A stretch of DNA of 64,000 nt from Heracleum sosnowskyi. Its lineage: Eukaryota; Streptophyta; Magnoliopsida; Apiales; Apiaceae. Below are positions 45,269 to 57,480 of this stretch, in pieces. Position 1 is the stretch's first letter, and each line of letters opens with the position of its first letter. The stretch is taken from the NCBI GenBank assembly GCA_030848705.1, contig JAUIZM010000013.1:806001-870000 (forward strand), given 5' to 3'. The notes under the pieces were generated by a model. That model had not been told where the DNA came from. It did not search any database and saw only the letters and a list, made by a program, of their open reading frames with translations. Position numbers and translations under genes: made by a program.

Positions 45269-47491
45269 CAGTCCTTCCCAGGATTGCATTGTAGGTTGAA
45301 GTCGCTTTTATAACTATGAAGTTCAACATCTGAGTAGACGTATTCATCCCTTGCCCCATAGTCATTGGGAGTTGGATAGTGCCTTCCACTTTTGATTCCA
45401 CCCCGTTGAATCCGTATATAGGCATATTTGAGGGTGTTAAATGAGAGTCTGTGTAACCCATCTTGATAAAGGCATTGTGGAACAAGATATCCACTGAAGC
45501 TCCATTATCAACAAAGACTCTTTTTGTTTCGGAGTTGCCTATCACAGGTATTATGACAAGAGGATCATCATGGGGGAACTTCACCCCTTCCAAGTCTGAA
45601 TCGTCAAAACCTATTGACACTTCTGTTCTGTCACGCTTCGGTGCTTCTCCAACCACAGTCATTACCTCTCGGGCATAATCCTTTCTTGAGTTTCGGGAGG
45701 ACCCAGCAGCAGTCGGCCCTCCGAATATCATGTTGATCACTGGCCCTCGGGGCTTGGGATTCCGATCTTGATCGTTGTCCCTTCTATCATAATCCTTCCT
45801 TTCATAGTTCCCCCTTTGGCTCCCTTGGCTTCCATCCTTAGTGAACTTGCTGAGTTTTCCTCTTCGTATCAGAAACTCAATCTCATCTTTCAATTGTCTA
45901 CAATCATCGGTGTCATGGCCGACTTCTTTGTGGAACCGACAAAACTGATTTTGGTTTCGTTTGGACAAATCAGCCCTCATTGGCTTTAGCCATTTGATAT
46001 CTTCTTCTTTGGCTATCTCCATCAGAATTTAACTCCTGGGAGTATTCAATCTTGCATATTCTGTGAATTTTGGCCCAAAATTGTTTCTCTTGGGGGAGAA
46101 TCGGAGTTCTTTGATGTTCTGGGGAACTTTTCCTTGACGTCGTACTCCTGAGTTTCTTTTCTTTTCTTTGAGTTTCCACTACCGCTAGTGGGTTCATACT
46201 TTCTCATGCTTTCTTCAGCCTTGATATACTTTCCGGCTCTATCTTGGAGCTTCAGCATGCTCTCGGGGGGATGTTTAGCTAACGACCGTTTGAAGTGGTC
46301 ATCAGTGGTTCCTTGTTGCAGGGCTATCAAAGCCACTCTGTCCTCTAAGTCCGGGACTTTTTAAAGCCTCTCGAGTGAATCGATTGATGTAGTCCCTTAG
46401 GGCCTCATTCTGCCCTTGCCGGATTGCCATGAGTGATGCAGAACTTTTCTCATGCACCCTTCCACTAATGAACTGATTGATGAAAGCCTTGCTTAGTTCC
46501 TTGAATGACCCAATAGAGTTGGGAGGTAGACGGCTATACCAACGTTGGGCCATGCCTGCCAAGGTTTGTGGAAACGCCTACACTTGACCGCATCGCTGGT
46601 TGGCTGCAACAGCAGTGCATTGGAGAAGGTCCTTACATGATTTGCGGGATCTCCTGTTCCATCATAGACTTTGATCGAAGGCATCTTAAACTTTTTGGAT
46701 ATAGCCGTTTTCATGATGTCTTGAGTAAACGGTGGTGTAGGATCATCAGGATCTCCTAGGGGGAACAGAATACTAGGATCACCCCTTGGGGCTTCGGCCC
46801 TCTTGGTCCTTTTTGCCGGTGGATCCAAGTTGATTATTGGGATCCCTTCAGTTGTTCGGCTTCGAGATTAAGCGGCCTCCTCCTCAGCAAGGAGTTTTTT
46901 GAGCCTTGCAGTCTCTGCCTCATGGGCTGCAAGTTTCTCCCTAGTAGTTTGGGGTTGTTCCCAATTGGTCTGGGAAGAACGTCTCCTTCTTGGGGCAACA
47001 TCCTCCCCAGTTGTATAACCCTCATCCTCGGTGTATGGGCCCGAGTAATCTTGAACGAAAGGGGTCTGACGAGTTTGGGGTCTCAGACCTTGAATATAAG
47101 GGGGCACATATGCCTCATGGTAGATTGGATTAGTTCCACTACCGCCCGCCATGGGTCGAGGGGGCATGCCATAGCTTGGCATCCCCAAAGTCTGATTCGC
47201 GTATTGAGGGAGATCAGTAGTATGGAGTTGAAACCTCCTTGGTGCACTCATGATGAGCGGGGAGGTCGTGATTGGTTGCTGGTGGACGGTCTCTTGTGGA
47301 TTAGATCCATGAATGACCATCTGTAGGGGATTCGTCCCTTCAACCGAAATCGGGATTTCCGGTCCTTGAGTGTTGGTGGGGATATTCGCCCCTTCAGTGC
47401 CAGTAGTCGGCGGTGGCTGATCAGCCTCAGAGGTGATAGGGCGATCCTCAGGAGTTTGATTATCCCGAGCTGTTCTTCGTGTGTTTGCCAT
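45269..47491 (-). pseudogene. Tat-like element D: gag and protease remnant
   Basis: Reads on the minus strand from ATGGCAAACACACGAAG (47491). Gag leader, gag core (PSIKVYDGTGDPANHVRTFS, AQRWYSRLPPNSIGSFKELS), zinc-knuckle-like FCRFHKEVGHDTDDC and protease VFVDNGASVDILF follow the order of element B. Lesions are a stop after AEEEAA (about 46868) and frame changes near 46600, 46350 and 46050. The protease is cut at 45269, just after NAILGRT, by the C2 LTR. RT and everything downstream are missing. D keeps the ATG start that B has lost and is about 10% different from B. Confidence 0.8.
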
Positions 47492-47524
47492 GGTTGATGT
47501 TGTCTTCCCACAGACGGCGCCAAA

Positions 47525-48028
47525 TGTTATGGATTAAAAAACGTACTTGTGAATTTAATGCTAGGATTAATGAGCTTCGAGCTTTAATGGTTGCACTCGT
47601 GTTTCCGGACTAAATTGGTCCTCACAAGATGCCTAGGTATCTCAAATCGTTATTGAGAATCAAGCCAAAGACGTAGTTCTGATTGTAGGATCAGGGACCT
47701 TATATAGGCGTCTGGAGCCTAGTATTTATGGTATGTTTAGGAGTCTTAGCGAATAAGTCTCCTTTTTGATATTGGATAAGCATTGTATTGCTTGCGGGAT
47801 AAGTCTTTTCCATGTCGATAAAGGCTATGACTCATTAATTGCCTTTAATTGGGATTCTGGATCCTTCTTTGACCAATTTGTCATAATTCGGACTCTTTTT
47901 ATGAGCTGTATATTTTCCCTATTCATTAATTACGAAATTAATGAATAATTAGGGTGTCGGACCTTAAATATCGGCCTTTTGTTTGACTAGTCAATTATAT
48001 TTCTATAATTACTTTTCTGACCATATCA
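47525..48028 (-). repeat. LTR of Tat-like element D
   Basis: On the minus strand it begins TGATATGGTCAGAAAAGTAA and ends TTAATCCATAACA, followed by TTTGGCGCCGTCTGTGGGA (47506-47524). Related to 15214-15749 but clearly diverged and 32 bp shorter. Confidence 0.8.
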
Positions 48029-49745
48029 GCTTTCATGTTAGGACCTTCTAAAATTAGTCACAAAATAGAGGACAACTTGCAACAATAATTCTTCTGGTTA
48101 TACTCATTGGCTCGCCCGCATTGCAAAATATATACACACTAGGCGAGAGAATATGCATGTCCTCGTGCAATGTAGAATACAATAAGCATCCTGCTCTTTC
48201 CATTTCTCTCGCTCGCCCATACTGGAACAAATATATGAGCTTAGGCGAGCAAATTATACTATCTCTAAACCCATACTACCAGGTGGTTTATTAAGTGATG
48301 CTTTCATTGTCACCTTCTAAATAGAGAACAACCTGCAACAACAATTCCTTTTAAATATATTTCGTTCGCCTTGGTATATTTATGGGCTCGCCCGCACTGC
48401 AAAATATATACACTCTAGGTGAAAGAATCCCTGGATCAGGCTAGCCGAGCAAGTCATTCAAATTCAATTACAAGCTTTTGACCTCCCAGTGTATAGCATT
48501 TACAAGCTTGTACCAGGATCAGGCTAGCCGAGCAAGTCATTCAAATTCAATTATATCGGCGTATACATCATGGCCAGGGAATATGCATGGGCGAGGGAAT
48601 TTTGTACGTCTTCTCACACGTTTTTCTGTCATTTTAATTATTATTAATTATTTTTTGGCATGGTTAATTTTCTAAAATATATTATAATGATGAAATACAA
48701 GTTGAGTTAAGTGGAAAATAATTTATTCTTTTCCAAAATTTATGTATTTTAGAAAAAAAATATTATGTGCTGTATAAGTACTACAATTATATTGTGTACT
48801 ACTTCAAAACTAACCCATAGTATATTTTAGTAAATCTCAGTAGTTGATTACATAAAAACTAATTTAACATAAGGTTGTAATTTGAACCTAACCTACCCTA
48901 ATATAATAACAAATGTAATGCGGTACTTGTACTCTACAATTATATTGATCTCGCCTTTAATTTAAAAACATAAAGTTCTAATTTGAATATAATTCTACCC
49001 TAATATGTTCGTGTTTGGGGTATTACAAAAAAATTGACTTATAACTTAAAATGAGTAACTGTTATATAAGTGATAAGTTGGGTGTTTGGATAAATTTATT
49101 TATAAGTCAGTGAAGAATTTGCTAAATTAAATTGTGATTTCTAACATTCAACTTATCAATTTATAATTTATAAGTTATAAGTTATGAAATAAGCTGAGTA
49201 CACAAACACCCCTCTTATCATGCAACTTATATTGTACGGACAAGTCGTCGCTTTCATTTTGTCACCTTTCAAAGTTAGTCAAAAAAAAACAATTCTTCTC
49301 GCCTGGGAATAAAACTCATTGGCTCGCCAGCATTGCAAAACATATACACACTAGGCGAAAGAATCAGTGATTATTACATAAGACAGATGTAATATGCACA
49401 AGGTGTCTCGTCATATATGATGGTTGTGCCTGCTCCTTTACTCTGTTTTATTATTGTTTGTCTCACCTCTTATCCTTGAAAGTCTTCGCCCGAGCTATAA
49501 GTACAAAGATGAGGCGAGCGAATAAAGTATGGCACAGGCGAGGAAAATCACATGGCGAGGGGATATACGCTCTAGGCGAAAGAATCCCCTGGATATATGC
49601 CTTCAGACTTCTCACTGTATAGGCTTATTACTTAATACATCATGCACAGGCGAGGGAAATCACAAAGCGAAGGAATATGCATGGCCGAGGGAATTTTGCA
49701 TGGGCGAGTGTCTTAACCCAGGCGAGGGAATATATTTAAAATAAA
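48029..49745. repeat. Repeat region with OMT-upstream modules and GGCGAG motifs
   Basis: Three modules (48030-48200, 48294-48440, 49249-49360) resemble 3763-3900 upstream of OMT1 and 63896-64000: CTTTCAT..AAAATAGAGGACAAC, TTGGCTCGCCCGCATTGCAA, ATATACACACTAGGCGA. Between and after them many short motifs of the form GGCGAGGGAAT or GGCGAAAGAAT occur, mostly in 49500-49740. A 38-bp direct repeat (GGATCAGGCTAGCCGAGCAA...) lies at about 48433 and 48518. A MITE relative of 8515-8793 is at 49011-49215. No ORF is credible. Confidence 0.55.
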
Positions 49746-50286
49746 TATATTACTAAATTAAATTTCTTTTTTCTTCTATTTTTTATTTTTAAATATTGCA
49801 TTAATGTTGTAATTAATGTACCCCTAACAATTATAATTTCTAAAGCTGGGATTTTCAATAAAAAAGAAGAAAATCATGTTTAGGTTAAATTGAAAAAATT
49901 AATTATGATTTGAAGTTACTTAAAACAAAAATATGAAAAATGAAAAAAACAATTACTTATTTGTACTTTTTTAATTATTGGAGATTATATATAACTTGTG
50001 CATCATATAAAAATAAAAAAAAAATAAAAGTTGTACATGATAATGATAATATTAATTTTCACAAACTATAAGCTATTTTAAGAGATAGGCCGAGAAAATT
50101 TGTCAAAAAAAAAAAGATAGGCCGAGAAAACTTTTATTTTAAGCTATTATTTTAACTTTAAAATAAATTAATAAGTAATTATCTAAACATGCATAAATTT
50201 TTAATTTACATCAAAATTATTCTCAAGTCGAGGCACCCAGAAAAACGCGTTCATCTAAAACCTTTTGCAAATGTTGTTAGCACACA
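49746..50286. other. AT-rich DNA, nothing recognised
   Basis: Poly-A/T runs and a short direct repeat of AGATAGGCCGAGAAAA (50079 and 50113). No gene or mobile element end seen. Confidence 0.45.
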
Positions 50287-50397
50287 TCAATATACTTATA
50301 TAAAGGAGAAGACGAGGGCGGTGAGGTGGCGCTCTCAAATCGCTTGAATCTATTTTTCTAATTTTCTCAAATTTTTGAATTAATAATACCAAAGATT

Positions 50398-50945
50398 AGA
50401 AAATGTCTCAATTTCCGTTTAAATCTCTACTAATAGAGGAAACTAAATATACAATTTGACTTTAAAATTTTCACTAATTGAGTAAAGTAAATATACAATT
50501 TTAATTAGAAAATGTCTCAATTTCCGTTTAAATCTCTACTAATAGAGGAAACTAAATATACAATTTGACTAATAGAGGAAACTAAATATACGATTTGACT
50601 TTAAAATTTTAATTAGAAAATGTATCAATTTCCGTTTAAATCTCTACTAATAGAGGAAACTAAATATACAATTTGACTTTAAAATTTTCACTAATTGAGG
50701 AAAGTGAATATACAATTTTAATATTCTTATATTTAGAAAATGTCTCAATTTCCGTTTAAATCTCTACTAATAGAGGAAACTAAATATACAATTTGACTTT
50801 AAAATTTTCACTAATTGAGGAAAGTGAATATACAATTTTAATATTCTTATATTTAAAATTTTCACTAATGGAGTAAAGTAAATATATAATTTTAATATTC
50901 TTGCATTTAAAATCTTTACTGATGGAGGAAAGTAAATATACAATT
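50398..50945 (+). repeat. Tandem repeat, about 108-120 bp unit
   Basis: Unit starts AGAAAATGTCTCAATTTCCG and includes CTCTACTAATAGAGGAAACT and ATACAATTTGACTTTAAAAT. Full units begin at about 50398, 50507, 50615 and 50735; shorter variants (ACTAATGGAGTAAAGTAAAT) continue to about 50945. It lies inside the Helitron mosaic, near its 5' end. Confidence 0.8.
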
Positions 50946-52489
50946 TAATCTATTTTTATAGAGCACATCTATCTTAAATATTAAAAACTGAAATTTTCCT
51001 TTTTAATTCCTAATTTGTAGAAAATATAGTACTTATAAAAGACAAGTATTCTAAAAATCTTTTATATATATATAAAGGAAAATCTCCAGGAGCTCCAGAA
51101 TCGCTCGATTCATATTTATCTAATTTTCTAGAGCTCTATATTTAAAAAATTTAAAATTAAAACTTCCTTATTTAAGTCCTATATTTTAGAAGAATTATTT
51201 AAACCTTTTTAAATTTAAAATTGTATAAAAGAAATAATTGTATAAAAGGTAAGTATACCTCTAATTGAAACTTTTTTAAAATCTTTATCTTCTTCTTTAT
51301 TATATCTTTATATTTTTATATAAAAAGAAATATATTATTTTTTCTATGACTTCTCTATTTTAACTCAATAAAATTAAATTTCCTTTTTTTCCTTATTAAT
51401 TATGAGAATGTATCTCATACTCATCTCTATATAAATCAATACAAGCGTATTGACTCTCCAATTTGTTTAATTATCTCTTCACATTCTCTTACTTTATTTT
51501 AGTCAATTTTAATAGATAATTTTTTTTATGTTATCTTTGTTGTGTGTTATGTTTATGTGATGATCTACCGACTAACAATGCTTAATTGTTTTGACAGATT
51601 TCATCAACAATGTTGGGATGAAGGAGATGATTACGGTGTCTAAGGTTTAGTAACTGTACCTTATTTGTATCTTTATTTTCCTTTAACATGAACTTTTAAT
51701 CCAATTACATACTACTACTCTGTTATATTAGTTTGAATATGAATTTTGATATTTTAAACTGTTAGACCTAATTTTGGATGGCCTTACAGTGTACCAATTG
51801 ATCGGAGTTTCTTTTATATATTGTTTTAAGTAATTTGTAATTATACATATTAATAGATTTATTACTTTTGTATTTGACCATGCAAGTGCGTTGAAAAACA
51901 TGACAATATTATATGAATTTATGCAATAGCTTTATTTGATTCCTTTTTTATTTTACAAGCCAACTAATGTTTTTATGGTGTTACAGATTTTGAACCCAGG
52001 CACACCTTTTTGTTGATTGTTACAATCAGTTTAGTGTTTTGCGTTTGCGTATTCTCACTTTTAATTTAATCAGGTAATTCGGGGGTTGCTTTGTATTTTA
52101 TGTTTTTGTGTATTGTGTTTATGAATTTATGTAATGATCGATACTTATTAAGACTAATCAGTTAGTTTTGATAGAACTTATCTTAATCTAGAGGATCATT
52201 CGATACTTGTGACGGATAATAATCATACATATCAAGACAAATTTTTTATCTTACGTTAATCAGATTTTTTATCTCTGCTATTGATTTACAAAATTTTGCA
52301 CTTGGATGTGATTTCTATTTTGCTAGCTTCTGGATTGAATTTTTTCAGCTAATTCTTCACAATATTTGTTCTCCCATTCCTTTTTGGGGAAACATGATGT
52401 TTTCTAAATTTAATCTTACTCAACATCCTTTTTGGCGGGATTTTATGGTGTAGACATGCAGCGTTTATTTAAAGATTTGAATAGAGTAA

Positions 52490-53302
52490 AATCTTTGTTT
52501 TAGCTGAAAATATAATTGCCCGTAATTAAAAATATTAAAATAGGTTTTAAAATAAATAAGTAAGGATTTGCCCATGATATTTTTGGAAAAAGAGGGGTTT
52601 TTAGTAAGGAAAAATAGAAAGAGTAACATATTTTAGTTGAAAAAGATAATTGCCCGTGATTTTTTTTATTTTTAAAAAAAGAGAATTTTGTTAAAAACAG
52701 TAATGTATTTTAGCTGAAAAAAGTAATTGGTTATAAATAATGTTATTATTTAATAATAGTTTCTTTAAAAAATAAAAAAAATAGAAAAAGTAACATGTTT
52801 TAGATGAAAAGGTAAGTGTCCATAATTAAAAATTCTAAAATAGGTTTCAAAATAAATAAGTAAGGTTTATCCGGGATATTTTTGGAAAATGGTTGGTTTT
52901 TAGTAAGGAAAAATAGAAACAGTAACATGTTTTAGGTGAAAAAAGTAATTGCCAGTGATTTTTTTAAAAAAAGAGAGAATTTTGTTAGAAAAAATATAAA
53001 AGATAATTGGTTTGAATAATGTTATTATTTAGTAAAGAAAAATATAAATAGTAACATGTTTCAGTTTGAAAAGGTAATTGCACGTGTTTTTTTAAAGAAA
53101 AAGAGAGAATTTTGTTAGAAAAAATAGAAAATGTAATGTATTTTAGCTGAAAATGTAATTGGTTATAAATAATGTTATTATTTAGTTTAGTAATAGTTTT
53201 TTTTAAATAAGTAAGAGTAAATAAGTAAAATCATTAAGTACCGAACATCCGTCCGACTACCAAACTTTTAAAATTTCATCTTTAATAATATAATAATATA
53301 GA
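52490..53302 (-). mobile_element. Reversed Helitron fragment, same family as 9586-11645
   Basis: On the minus strand it starts TCTATATTATTATATTATTA (53302 leftwards), then AAAGTTTGGTAGTCGGACGG and repeated phrases such as ACATATTACTTTTTC, CTAAAAACCCCTC and ATATCACGGGCAAT, as in the plus-strand pair at 9586-11645. The 3' hairpin end is missing, so it is truncated at its left. Confidence 0.65.
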
Positions 53303-54017
53303 GCTCTAGAATCACTAGATTCATATTTATTTATTTTCTAAAGCTTCTCGATTTTGAAAAATTAAAATCAAAACTTCCTCAATTAGCTCCTATTTGTTTA
53401 GAGAAAAAAATCAAAACTTTTTAATATTTTCTTTTATAACTCCTACTTCTAAAAAATAAGTTCTCTAAAAATTATAAACCTAATAAAATTATATAACTAG
53501 AGTTTCTCAATTTTAATTAAATAAAAATTAATTTGCTTATTCACATTCGAATTTATAGCAAAGATAATAAATATGTAAAAATCAATCATGTTTACAATTT
53601 AATTGAACAACTATTTATTTTAGTTTTAGTTTATTTAAATAATTGAATCATAATTATTTCTGAAATAGATTTTAATGAAGGAATTTTTTGTTACTTTTAC
53701 AAAGTTTAGCTCCTCTATTTTAATTAAATAAAATTAAATTTTCTTAGTTACATTCGAATTAACTGGAATGATAATAAATATATAAAAATCAATTATATTT
53801 AGAATTTAATTCAAGTAAGGTAACAATATTATAATAATCAAATTATAAACCTAATCAAATTGTATAAATTGTATAAATATTATAAATTGTATAAATATTT
53901 TAATTAATTGTATAAATTAATATTAATTTAAAAAAATTGTAAAAATTAAGGTAAATATTTTAAAAATTGTAAAATATTATAACGCCGCTGCGAAGCGCGG
54001 CTTAGTAAACTAGTTAT

Positions 54018-55348
54018 TGTAACAGCCCGACTTTTCGGACTATTAATTCTAAATCAAAACTAAAATAAAATACAATTATTCAATGACAATGACAGACGGA
54101 AGCGTGACAAAATTTCTATTACAAAAATAACTATTACAAAAGCGCAGCTAACGATGACAATCCAAGCCAAACTAATCCAAACCTAAGATCCTCGAACTCG
54201 AAAGCACATCCACTTGATCTTAACTCGAACCTGAAAATTGTAAGGAATGAGCCATACAGCCCAGCAAGAAACCAATCGATCCAACTAGTCGGGCAAATAA
54301 CATGTATATACAAAACATAATACAATATTCGATACAATACGATATATGAAACAAATAACTTTCGATACACATATATTCATATTCTTATTCGATAAATACA
54401 ATACGACACCACATAACAACAATAACTCGAAACCCATAATTCATGCCACGACCACTACAACCCGGTGATAACGGTCCTAAATTTTTAGAAAACTATCACT
54501 ACAACCCGGTGATAACGGTCCTTATTCTTATTCGATATTTTCACAAACCATGGCACAAATCAGAATCCCAACACTATTATTGCTTACACATAACACATAT
54601 CAAATAAACACATCATTAATTCAAAATATAATCTCACTTAACCCAAGTTGTATAAGAAAATATATACATATACCACATAATTTCGAAAACACCAGTAAAA
54701 TCAATCGGAAACTTACCTCAACGCGAAAAATCAAGAATCAAATCATTCTAGAGCACGTACAAATTTCTGACCAGAACTGTATTTACCCTTTTTGACCCTC
54801 TAAACAACGTTTTCTTGGAACACTTAAAGGACGAAAGTTGTTGAGAACGAAAAGACCTTTCTGAAAAGATATAACTCATCAAAATCGGACTTATAACGAA
54901 TCGGGAATTGAATAAAACGTCCGCTGAATTTGAACGGAAACTGAAAAACAAGATCTGTTTGTGTTTTGTGATTTTACGAACAGTTCAGAGCATAATCTGG
55001 AAAACACTGTGAAACAAAAGTTGTAGAAAATTGAAAGAGCTTTCCGAAAAGTCTAGAATCATCAAATTCCGACTTACGATGAATATTCTACGAATTTTAC
55101 AAGACTGCTAAACTGTTTGTATTTGAACCCTACGAATTTTGTTATAAAAGATGAGGAAGGAGAACATAATGTTTATATAGCCTTACACAACCCTAAGTCC
55201 AAACCTACTAATAACCTGAACTTAAATCTGATCCATATTTTAGGCACATTAATCTAATTTAATTATTAAATCCTATTCTTTTCCCAATTTTAATCCTTTT
55301 TTTCTTTTTTCTTTTATTATTATTATCCTAAAAATTACGGGATATTAC
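54018..55348 (-). repeat. Solo LTR, Tekay-like, same family as 13918-15033
   Basis: On the minus strand TGTAATATCCCGTAATTTTT ... GGGCTGTTACA. Flanks GTTAT (54013-54017) and ATTAT (55349-55353) form a target duplication with one mismatch. No primer binding site or internal DNA. It inserted exactly at the 3' end of the Helitron mosaic, the duplication including the G of CTAG. Confidence 0.8.
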
Positions 55349-55730
55349 AATTATCAACAGTTTTTTTTATTAAAAATAAATTTTTTAAAAATCAGTAAAC
55401 TAAACTAATCGATTCAGATAATGATTTATGATTAATCGGTAAACTGGGATTAATCGAAAGGATTAATGGGATGAAAATAGGATGTATTCTAATATTCTAA
55501 TATTATTAATATATCATTATGATTATATTAGTTAATTATTAACTAATATGTATTTATCATATTATAAAATCTATAATTATTCATATTTAATTAATATATT
55601 ATTTTAATTTTCATAATGTATTATTAATATACCAATCAAGAAGTACTCGTAAAGATTAATCGGATTTTAAGCAATTTATAATATTATATCACAATACGTA
55701 CTAATATCATAATGTAGTTATTTGATTTTT
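55349..55730. other. Intergenic DNA; end matches the OMT upstream region
   Basis: AT-rich. Bases 55676-55730 (ATTATATCACAATACGTACT ... TTATTTGATTTTT) match 3490-3549 upstream of OMT1. The match stops at 55730 and resumes at 63675. Confidence 0.55.
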
Positions 55731-56014
55731 GAGAAATTATCAAAAATACTACTTTTTCATTGTTTTGCAATTTTACTATCTTCTGGAAATATTTGCAAAA
55801 ATACTAACTTTTTGAAAATATTTGCAAAAATATTCCAACCAATGGGAACCAAAATCAACAACAACCAAAAATACGGTCCGCAACTAACACAACTGCATAC
55901 AACCATAAGCAAATTTTTAAAAAATTATGGAAAAACAGCTGAGAATTCAAAAAATTTGTTAGAAAGATGTTTGGTAAGCTTGTGATCTTGATAAAGAGGA
56001 TTCAGTAGTTAACC

Positions 56015-57432
56015 TGTTAGAAAATGGAAAGTTTGAGGCATATTTTATATATGTTATTGATGGAATTTCTGGAAACTTACACTTGGAGGTTGTTCCTTGT
56101 AATGAGGACTTAAACTTTCATGTTTGGATCTAAGACATTTTCTTAGTGTAATCCATAAATAAATTGAGTTGAAATAGGTTGCTTGAAATGGGTTATGTGG
56201 GTTGGTTATATTAGAATAACTTGTATCCCACATTGAAATGGTAATGAGAGGTTGGTGGGTTTATATAGAACCATGTGCAAGAGTAGTGTACAACTACTAA
56301 GGCATGTGGGAGTGCATGGTGTTAGTATGTGCCTCGCGCGCACACACACACACGCACCGCCGCCTCGCTTCGCCCCGCCACGTCACGACTCGACTCGACT
56401 CGGGTCGGGTCGAAGGGCGATTTGGGCGAATGTCTCGGCGTCTCGCGTACGCGAGGCGACCTGGGCGAGGAATTTTATTACCTGTTTATTTAATATTATT
56501 TATTGATTTAATTTAACAGTATCAGTATTTATTTGTAACAGCTATATGAACTGGGTCAGGATTTATATTAAATCCTGATGGACCAGTTCTTGGATCAAAT
56601 CCTGATGGCCTGGTCAGTACTTGGAGTGAAATCCTGATGCCTACTAATCCTGATGGCCTGCGTCAGTATTTGGATCCTGACGGAGTTAAATCCTGATGAT
56701 GGTCCAGTCCTGACGAAATCCTGATGGTCGATCAAGTACTAATGCCACTCCTGACGGACATCAAATCCTGATGGCTTTACTTCAGTACTGATGATGATCA
56801 AATCCTGATGGACCAGGAAATCCTGACTGATTTGTTACTATTATTAAATCCTGATGACAACTGTTATGGTAATTAAATCAGAATATTTAGTATTAAATGT
56901 CATATCTTCAGTTACAATATTTGGTCTGTTTTACGTTTTATTTTGTATTTTATATAGATACAAAACATAACGTTTGAAAAGTGTGAGACATATACGTAAC
57001 TCTGAAAACCCTAGCAACTATCATCTTCTCTGTTTTCTCTCAACACATACAGAATACATAGTTCTTGGGCGAAGTGAGGTGCAGGTCGCTGTTGATCATT
57101 GCCATATCTGTGAGTGGATTGATCTGTGCTGTTTTATCCTGGGAGTGATATTGCTGCAACCCAACACAGCGTAAGTGGGGCAATAATCTCTTCAAGAACA
57201 GTCAAGACTTCTCGAAGGCTTGGCGACTCAGCTGTTCTATTTATCTATCAGTATTTGCTAAAGCTCCTGAGAGATAAGTGTTCTTTCTTGTCTTGTTATT
57301 TTCAGTCTCTGATTATACTTTTGTTTCGACCTTTGTGTTTGTTTCGTTATTTGGTATTTTGCCTGTTCCTGTTAATACAAAATATATATAACTGCCCTAT
57401 TGTTGCTGTGTAGTTAGTAATTATACCCAACA
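56015..57432 (+). repeat. 5' LTR of a young Copia element
   Basis: Starts TGTTAGAAAATGGAAAGTTT and ends ATACCCAACA; 1418 bp. It matches 62124-63538 apart from roughly 10-15 small differences. Notable parts are a GC-rich core (56334-56470) with the 14-bp palindrome CTCGCGTACGCGAG (56442-56455), and an array of AATCCTGATGG-type motifs (56560-56860). The target duplication TAACC lies just before it (56010-56014). Confidence 0.92.
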
Positions 57433-57480
57433 ATCTTGAAGAGATTATTATTTCTGTGTTATATATTGTTAATTAACAAG

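Larger units (their letters stand above)
50287..54013 (+). mobile_element. Helitron mosaic (nested non-autonomous Helitrons)
   Basis: Left end A|TCAATATACTTATATAAAGG at 50287. Right end is the hairpin GCCGCTGCGAAGCGCGGC (53984-54001), then TTAGTAAACTAG|T, a textbook Helitron 3' terminus. A second left end (TCTTTTATATATATATAAAG) is at 51058. The segment after it (GAATCGCTCGATTCATATTT) recurs at 53309 as GAATCACTAGATTCATATTT, so at least two elements are nested. The interior holds tandem repeats (50398-50945) and a reversed Helitron fragment (52490-53302). 51520-52440 is less AT-rich with intron-like phrases but no protein I recognise. No Rep/helicase. Confidence 0.65.

Noticed and set aside
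13918..55348. Remaining exons 2-4 of OMT2 beyond the inserted elements
   Set aside because: I looked for exon 2 to 4 landmarks (DVGGGTG, HDWSD, NPGGKER coding sequence) on both strands and saw none outside OMT1.
56252..56516. ORFs in the Copia LTR GC-rich core
   Set aside because: Repeated identically in both LTRs, His/Thr/Arg low-complexity reading of CA repeats, and no upstream gene structure.
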